DNA from: JBASEY01 sp049652745 | GTDB taxonomy: Bacteria > CSSED10-310 | Assembly: GCA_049652745.1 (NCBI GenBank) | Contig: JBASEY010000013.1 | Coordinates: forward strand, 1 to 35,091 | Direction: 5' to 3' | DNA length: 35,091 nucleotides | In this document: one piece after another, positions 30,918 through 35,091 of the stretch | How the letters are laid out: every line of letters begins with the position of its first letter | Numbering within the stretch: the first letter of the stretch is position 1 | Made by a program: the position numbers and the translations under genes | Notes under the pieces: model-generated | Databases searched by the model: none | What the model saw: only the letters and a program-made list of their open reading frames with translations | Told to the model about the DNA's origin: nothing

Positions 30918-32645
30918 TCATAACATGATTTCTGAGACAATTTTCAGAATTAGGTGATCATAGAATGGATTTTTGAAAAAAATGGTCTCAGAAAGATGAC
31001 GAATCAAAAAATGGTCGATTTTGGAGGTGCATCGATCACAGAAAGAGCGTAATAATCGGTCAAAAGCGTCTAAGTATCCCTGCTTGATACATTCCAGCGC
31101 ATGCCGGATGTATCGGTGAATATTGATGGCCATGAAATTCATCAGGGTTGCACCATGAACCGCAGGAAAACCTCGAACGCGAAGATCTTTCCCACCATGG
31201 CGATTGCTCAGTTGAGAAAACGTTCCTTCTATCCCGCTACGAGCACGATAGTTCTCCTTGAAATCTGTGGTCCGTTGATAGCGCCTACGATAGGATAAAG
31301 CGCCTTGTTTACGTGTCCAGGACACGCGCCGGGTTCCATTCTTCAGAATTCGCCCGATACAATGATACCGATGCTCACACCCACGACACTGGGTTTCTGT
31401 GAAATCTGCCATACCCCGCTCATCATTCTTGCGGTAACGCTGATAGTCCGGTGACCGACCGGATGGACAGCTCGTCATTCGTTTTCCAGACTCTTCAAAC
31501 TGAAAATCATCCAAGGATAGCCGGTCGTTCGTCTGATCCCGGGTTCCGGATGCCGGGCTGATCAGACTCACACCCTCTTCGGCAGCCGCATCCACGTTAT
31601 CCTGACTCCCATAACTCGTATCCGCCAGCATCTCCTCTAACTCCAGACCTTGGTCTTGAAGATCCCTGATGGTTTCCATCATCGCAGGGGAATCACTTTC
31701 GCAAGCGCTCTCCACTTTTACTGCCATGATCACTTCAAACGGATTATCCGCCACACTCGTCTCACTGACTTGCGCTTGATAGCCTTGACCTTTATAACCA
31801 CTGTATCCCGCATCTGGATCCGACGGATTCTGCAGACTATCCGACGACGGCTTGTCGATCACGGTGATCGATGTGTCCGATACGGTGCACTGCTCCCGAA
31901 ACAAGCGCCTCATCAATTGAAAACTGTCCATCGCAACAACCGATTCATCCCTCTCAAACCGTGTCACCAACCGGTGCAAATCCTTTGCCGCCGTCTGTAT
32001 CTTACCCCTCGCCTCCGAGGGGCGGGGATCACAGAAATATCCCTCCCGATTCAGATAGCGATCGATCAAATCGGATACCTCTTCCATTTCCGCCGCTATT
32101 GAGCGCTTCTGAAGGTCTCTTAAAAATTGTTCAATCGTCCGAGAAAATAAACGAAATCGCCCTAATGACGCCATGTTCGACCGAATATGCACGGAATCCA
32201 TTCTCTGGCGACCGGTCTTTATCGAAGCTTTCGTAATAACCTGATCCCGAATCGCATCGAATAATGTTTCATGGTGACGGGACGTATTCAGAAACGATTG
32301 AAAATTATACAGCGTCTTGCGACACAGATTGCAGTCATATAAATCGATTTCCAACGCCTGATGCCACAACACATTGAAATTGAAATTTTCAACCGTTAAC
32401 TCATCAGTAAAATCAAACAGATGCTTTAACAGAATCGTTCCCAACATCATGGCAACCCCATGATTCGGTCGCCCCTGAGTCGGATGGAAAAAGTCGGCAA
32501 ACTGATCTTCCATGCCGATCAATACAGGATAAATGTCCTTCCGGAATACCGCCGCCCAGGATGTATCGATTTTCCGTTTCTTGCGATCGTTAACCGCTGT
32601 CCGGGAATCAAACAATTTTCCTTGCGGATTGTGCTTCTGAAACAC
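30918..32645 (-). CDS. IS1182-like transposase (DDE)
   Basis: I use the GTG at 32645, which has TAGGAGG eight bases upstream; a TTG at 32651 is possible. The ~575-residue protein matches IS1182-type transposases: FQKHNPQGKLFD at the start, GRPNHGVAMMLGTILLKHL near residue 60, RQRMDSVHIRSNM (first catalytic Asp), LADTSYGSQDNVDAAAEEG (second Asp), a CRGCEHRYHC zinc-like cluster, and RARSGIEGTFSQLSNRHGG with the catalytic Glu. All three acidic residues and the frame are intact, so it may be active. I could not define terminal inverted repeats: the only shared motif is an 8-bp TTATTGAT/ATCAATAA pair at 30887 and 32711. Confidence 0.88.
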   Translation of the reverse strand: MFQKHNPQGKLFDSRTAVNDRKKRKIDTSWAAVFRKDIYPVLIGMEDQFADFFHPTQGRPNHGVAMMLGTILLKHLFDFTDELTVENFNFNVLWHQALEIDLYDCNLCRKTLYNFQSFLNTSRHHETLFDAIRDQVITKASIKTGRQRMDSVHIRSNMASLGRFRLFSRTIEQFLRDLQKRSIAAEMEEVSDLIDRYLNREGYFCDPRPSEARGKIQTAAKDLHRLVTRFERDESVVAMDSFQLMRRLFREQCTVSDTSITVIDKPSSDSLQNPSDPDAGYSGYKGQGYQAQVSETSVADNPFEVIMAVKVESACESDSPAMMETIRDLQDQGLELEEMLADTSYGSQDNVDAAAEEGVSLISPASGTRDQTNDRLSLDDFQFEESGKRMTSCPSGRSPDYQRYRKNDERGMADFTETQCRGCEHRYHCIGRILKNGTRRVSWTRKQGALSYRRRYQRTTDFKENYRARSGIEGTFSQLSNRHGGKDLRVRGFPAVHGATLMNFMAINIHRYIRHALECIKQGYLDAFDRLLRSFCDRCTSKIDHFLIRHLSETIFFKNPFYDHLILKIVSEIML

Positions 32646-33405
32646 GATCAAAACCTCCTACGATTTCATCGCTCAAAACCACATGAAATATAACAGTTTT
32701 ATTTATATTTATCAATAAGATAACAGTGATTTTTTTTCGAAATCCGGGGCAACTTTCAAAAAATTTGACCTAATTGCAGTTTTTCCATATTTTTAATTTG
32801 TGAGTAGGATGCAAGACTTTTTACACACGCATCATTATTCACTCATTATACGAAAGAAATTCGACAGATGTACACCGATAATGTAGACGACAATCACTAT
32901 TATGGGCACTATTATGATCGTTGACACGATAGATACGAGCAGGAACAATAACACTTCCAACATTGTTCTCTCCAATGACTTTTATCTAAGGATTGAGATA
33001 GTCTCAATCTTCGATGAAAGTTCAGTGCATTTTAATTCTACCTTTAAAAAGCATTATTTGTCAAAAACTCAATACCGAATATCCAATCACCAAGTCTTGG
33101 CCTTCAGAACCTAACGTTGTTTATCCACCATTTAGATAATTCAGTAGACCAGAATCAATTGAAAACCCTAACCAGAAACCTAGTACCAGAAACCAGGAAC
33201 CGCGCCCAAAGGGCGCTGCTCAGATCAACGAACGCGAAGCATTCAATAATTTAAACTTGACTTGGGAAGGTGAAGGTCGTTACATAAATGTTGTCTTAAT
33301 TTTCAATACGGAATCCGTTCATTAAGGCCTTGAGGCGGAGGTTTTAAAAAGGTTGTTTTCACGATTTTTGAGGAAATCTGATTATTGTCTTTTTCGAGAA
33401 GCAAG
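32646..33405. other. Gene-free, AT-rich intergenic region with repeat copy
   Basis: No convincing gene is seen. The left part (32646-32780) is AT-rich upstream DNA of the transposase and should contain the right end of the insertion sequence. 33070-33270 is a composite repeat copy. The last ~130 bases precede the UbiA-like gene and should carry its promoter. Confidence 0.55.
33070..33270. repeat. Composite intergenic repeat, copy 4
   Basis: CGAATATCCAATCACCAAGT, then CTTGGCCTTCAGAACC, then ~60 bases, then CTAACCAGAAACC and ACCAGAAACCAGGAACC, then a perfect hairpin GCGCCC-AAA-GGGCGC (33202-33216) and CTGCTCAG, ending TTTAAACTTGACTTGGG. The order matches copy 1 at 691-881. Confidence 0.6.
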
Positions 33406-34260
33406 ATGGAATTAAAAAAGTGCCTGACGTTTATAGGTAAAGAAATTGTATATGGCGGTCATTTGTTATCGTTAGGCGGGGTAAGTATCGCTTTTGTGTC
33501 TGCGCTTATTTTGGGTATTGCAAGCACCTTGGAATTTCATTTCATTGTTTATTTGGGTTTTCAAGCGATTTATTTATTCAATCGTTATCAAGAATTTTCC
33601 GATGATCGGTTGACGAATCCGGAACGAACGGATCATCTGCAGTTTATTTATCGTTGGATTCCGGTTGTTGTGTGTTTATGGTTGATGATTTTTTTTGCGG
33701 TTTTGATTTATTTTGAAAAGAAAGCGGCGTTTTATTTTCAAGCTTTCACGATTTCATTAGGTTTGCTTTATAGTGTATTTCTTAAAAAGATGATCGGTCG
33801 AGTACCGGGTTTGAAAGGTGTTTTTGTTGCAGCGTGTTGGTCGACGGCGATAATTTTCTTGATATTATATTATGAACGACCGTTTACGTGGGCGGTATTA
33901 TTGCTCATCATTTTCACCTTTTTGCGTTGGTTTGTGAACACGACGGTTTGTGATGTAAAAGACATGGAGGATGACCGTCGAAAGGGGATTATCACGTTGC
34001 CGATCTTCATCGGCTTGGAAAAATTGATCGTATGTTTGAAAGTGATAACTCTGGTTTCAGCGTTACCGATTTTAGTAGGAGTGTATCTGAAGCTGCTGCC
34101 GCCGTTGGCGGGTTGGTTGCTGTTTACGGTTCCGTATTCTTTTTATTATTTGCATCGAATCAATCGAAACAAGAATGATTCCTTTACTTATAATGTTATA
34201 ATTGACGGCGAATTTATACTTTGGTCGGTGTTTATAGTAATTGGAACGTATTGGCATTGA
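33406..34260 (+). CDS. UbiA-family membrane prenyltransferase
   Basis: I start at the ATG at 33406 (GAGAAG upstream), not the TTG at 33385. The ~284-residue protein has about eight or nine hydrophobic helices and both Asp-rich motifs of UbiA enzymes: NRYQEFSDD (59-67), followed by RLTNPERTD, and DVKDMEDDRRK (183-193), followed by GIITLPI. These bind Mg-diphosphate and transfer a prenyl chain to an aromatic or other acceptor in the membrane. The substrate (quinone, haem or lipid) cannot be told. Codon use looks more AT-rich than the neighbouring core genes, and the gene sits between an insertion sequence and a CRISPR array, so it may have arrived by transfer. Confidence 0.88.
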   Translation: MELKKCLTFIGKEIVYGGHLLSLGGVSIAFVSALILGIASTLEFHFIVYLGFQAIYLFNRYQEFSDDRLTNPERTDHLQFIYRWIPVVVCLWLMIFFAVLIYFEKKAAFYFQAFTISLGLLYSVFLKKMIGRVPGLKGVFVAACWSTAIIFLILYYERPFTWAVLLLIIFTFLRWFVNTTVCDVKDMEDDRRKGIITLPIFIGLEKLIVCLKVITLVSALPILVGVYLKLLPPLAGWLLFTVPYSFYYLHRINRNKNDSFTYNVIIDGEFILWSVFIVIGTYWH

Positions 34261-34272
34261 AAACATGGCCAA

Positions 34273-34312
34273 ATTCCGGGGATTTTTGTTGGCCGGCAAC
34301 GCCGGAATCTTT
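34273..34312 (+). terminator. Possible terminator after the UbiA-like gene
   Basis: A CCGGC-AAC-GCCGG hairpin (34293-34305), inside wider ATTCCGG/CCGGAAT arms (34273-34279, 34302-34308), is followed by CTTTT. The stem is short and the T-run weak. Confidence 0.35.
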
Positions 34313-34440
34313 TGGTGCTCAGTTCACACCTTGGTATCCGTCAGCATGGGGCATCTTATTGGTTAAAAAGTGGGGAAATCTTAATGGCCAGTCACATCTA
34401 ACTCGAGAAGAAAGCGCTTAACAGCGCTGTTGGGTGCCCA

Positions 34441-35091
34441 GTCTCAATCCTCAGTGAGGATTCTGTTCGTTCTAACCTACAGCGACTCCCCCACCCGTAT
34501 AAGTGGGGGTGAGTCTCAATCCTCAGTGAGGATTCTGTTCGTTCTAACTACATCCTCACCGACAGCGAGTATGAACTCTTGATGGGGTCTCAATCCTCAG
34601 TGAGGATTCTGTTCGTTCTAACAGAAACCACGAAATTCTAAAGTCAAGGTGGGGTAAAAGTCTCAATCCTCAGTGAGGATTCTGTTCGTTCTAACTCATA
34701 TGATTCTGCCCCATCATCTGGCATGCGGACGAAGTCTCAATCCTCAGTGAGGATTCTGTTCGTTCTAACTATGGTGATCTTGGCAGTGCACTTGCGAACA
34801 TTCACTGTCTCAATCCTCAGTGAGGATTCTGTTCGTTCTAACTAGTCGAAGCGGCATCTGTCGGGCGACGAGGAAACTAGTCTCAATCCTCAGTGAGGAT
34901 TCTGTTCGTTCTAACCGTTTGGGATTGGATGCTCCCCTGGTCTGTGATTGTAAGTCTCAATCCTCAGTGAGGATTCTGTTCGTTCTAACTCGGAGCTCAT
35001 CTCCATCGTCAAGGCAGATTTCCATCAGTCTCAATCCTCAGTGAGGATTCTGTTCGTTCTAACGAGAATAATACTATGGACAATACCAGAG
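34441..35091 (-). CRISPR. CRISPR array, 9 identical 36-bp repeats, 8 full spacers, continuing off the right edge
   Basis: Repeats start at 34441, 34513, 34587, 34660, 34734, 34807, 34880, 34954 and 35028; spacers are 36-38 bp and all different, and the last 28 bases of the window are a partial spacer. On the plus strand the repeat begins GTCTCAATCCTCAG and ends TTCGTTCTAAC, and holds AATCCTCA-G-TGAGGATT, a perfect 8-bp inverted repeat. Read on the minus strand it begins GTTAGAACG and ends ATTGAGAC, close to the ATTGAAAC 3' end common in type I and III systems, so I infer minus-strand transcription with the leader beyond 35091. The DNA left of 34441 is not AT-rich and leader-like. No cas gene is in the window, so the subtype is open. 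Confidence 0.95.

Noticed and set aside
30887..32718. 8-bp TTATTGAT/ATCAATAA pair as terminal inverted repeats of the IS1182-like element
   Set aside because: It is too short and AT-rich, with no matching target duplication. The true ends of the element cannot be set from this copy alone.
32902..33114. Short plus-strand frame upstream of the UbiA-like gene
   Set aside because: It runs into a dispersed repeat copy and its translation has no protein-like features.
34221..34421. Short plus-strand frame between the UbiA-like gene and the CRISPR array
   Set aside because: It overlaps the UbiA gene out of frame, has no ribosome binding site and reads through a hairpin.
34261..34440. CRISPR leader immediately left of the first repeat
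   Set aside because: The DNA is not AT-rich, and the repeat's ATTGAGAC end points to transcription from the other side.

Overview
The window looks like a piece of a Gram-negative bacterial chromosome. The evidence is a lipopolysaccharide-type gene set (a Kdo-kinase-like protein and two GT9 heptosyltransferase-like proteins), a lipoprotein foldase, a TonB-like domain, and the MEP isoprenoid enzyme IspD. Base composition is moderate in the genes and AT-rich in the accessory right end. I cannot name the phylum. The protein set and the unusual intergenic repeats fit an uncultured lineage (Omnitrophota-, Desulfobacterota- or KSB3-like), but that is only an impression.

Layout. Positions 1-1136 are repeat-rich: the N-terminus of a RAYT/IS200-like transposase runs off the left edge, followed by an HTH-domain remnant and several intergenic repeat units. 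Positions 1137-5139 (+) hold a Ser/Thr kinase with a TonB-like C-terminus, a secreted endonuclease/exonuclease/phosphatase-fold enzyme and a secreted protein of unknown function. Positions 5324-12554 (+) hold a TldD-like metalloprotease, an FHA-domain histidine kinase, its overlapping NtrC-type regulator with an altered GAFTGA loop, a pyroglutamyl-peptidase/FolC fusion and a MobA-like nucleotidyltransferase with a large insertion. A GT2 glycosyltransferase on the minus strand (12487-13203) diverges from a tightly packed plus-strand cluster (13338-19996): GT2, sugar nucleotidyltransferase, NodU/TobZ-like carbamoyltransferase, parvulin lipoprotein, RlmKL. A GT9 enzyme and an MtfA-like peptidase follow. 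A five-gene minus-strand unit (28419 down to 22318) encodes a NYN-cold-shock-domain protein, an M23 peptidase, a YfhO-like membrane protein, a Kdo-kinase-like protein and a GT9 enzyme.

The right end (28566-35091) is accessory: a secreted protein, ispD, a 236-bp MITE-like element with 26-bp perfect terminal inverted repeats, a 50-aa ORF, an IS1182-like transposase, a UbiA-family prenyltransferase and the left end of a CRISPR array (9 identical 36-bp repeats, 8 complete spacers, running off the right edge, no cas genes in the window).

How the genes work together. Most fall into envelope glycan/LPS synthesis and envelope maintenance. A second theme is signalling: a Hanks-type kinase at the left could make phosphothreonine ligands, and the cytosolic FHA-histidine kinase could read them. 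The most unusual items are the PCP-FolC fusion, the regulator with a non-canonical sigma-54 loop, the NYN-CSD fusion, the 236-bp palindromic-TIR element, and an intergenic repeat family whose hairpin stems differ in sequence but keep their pairing.
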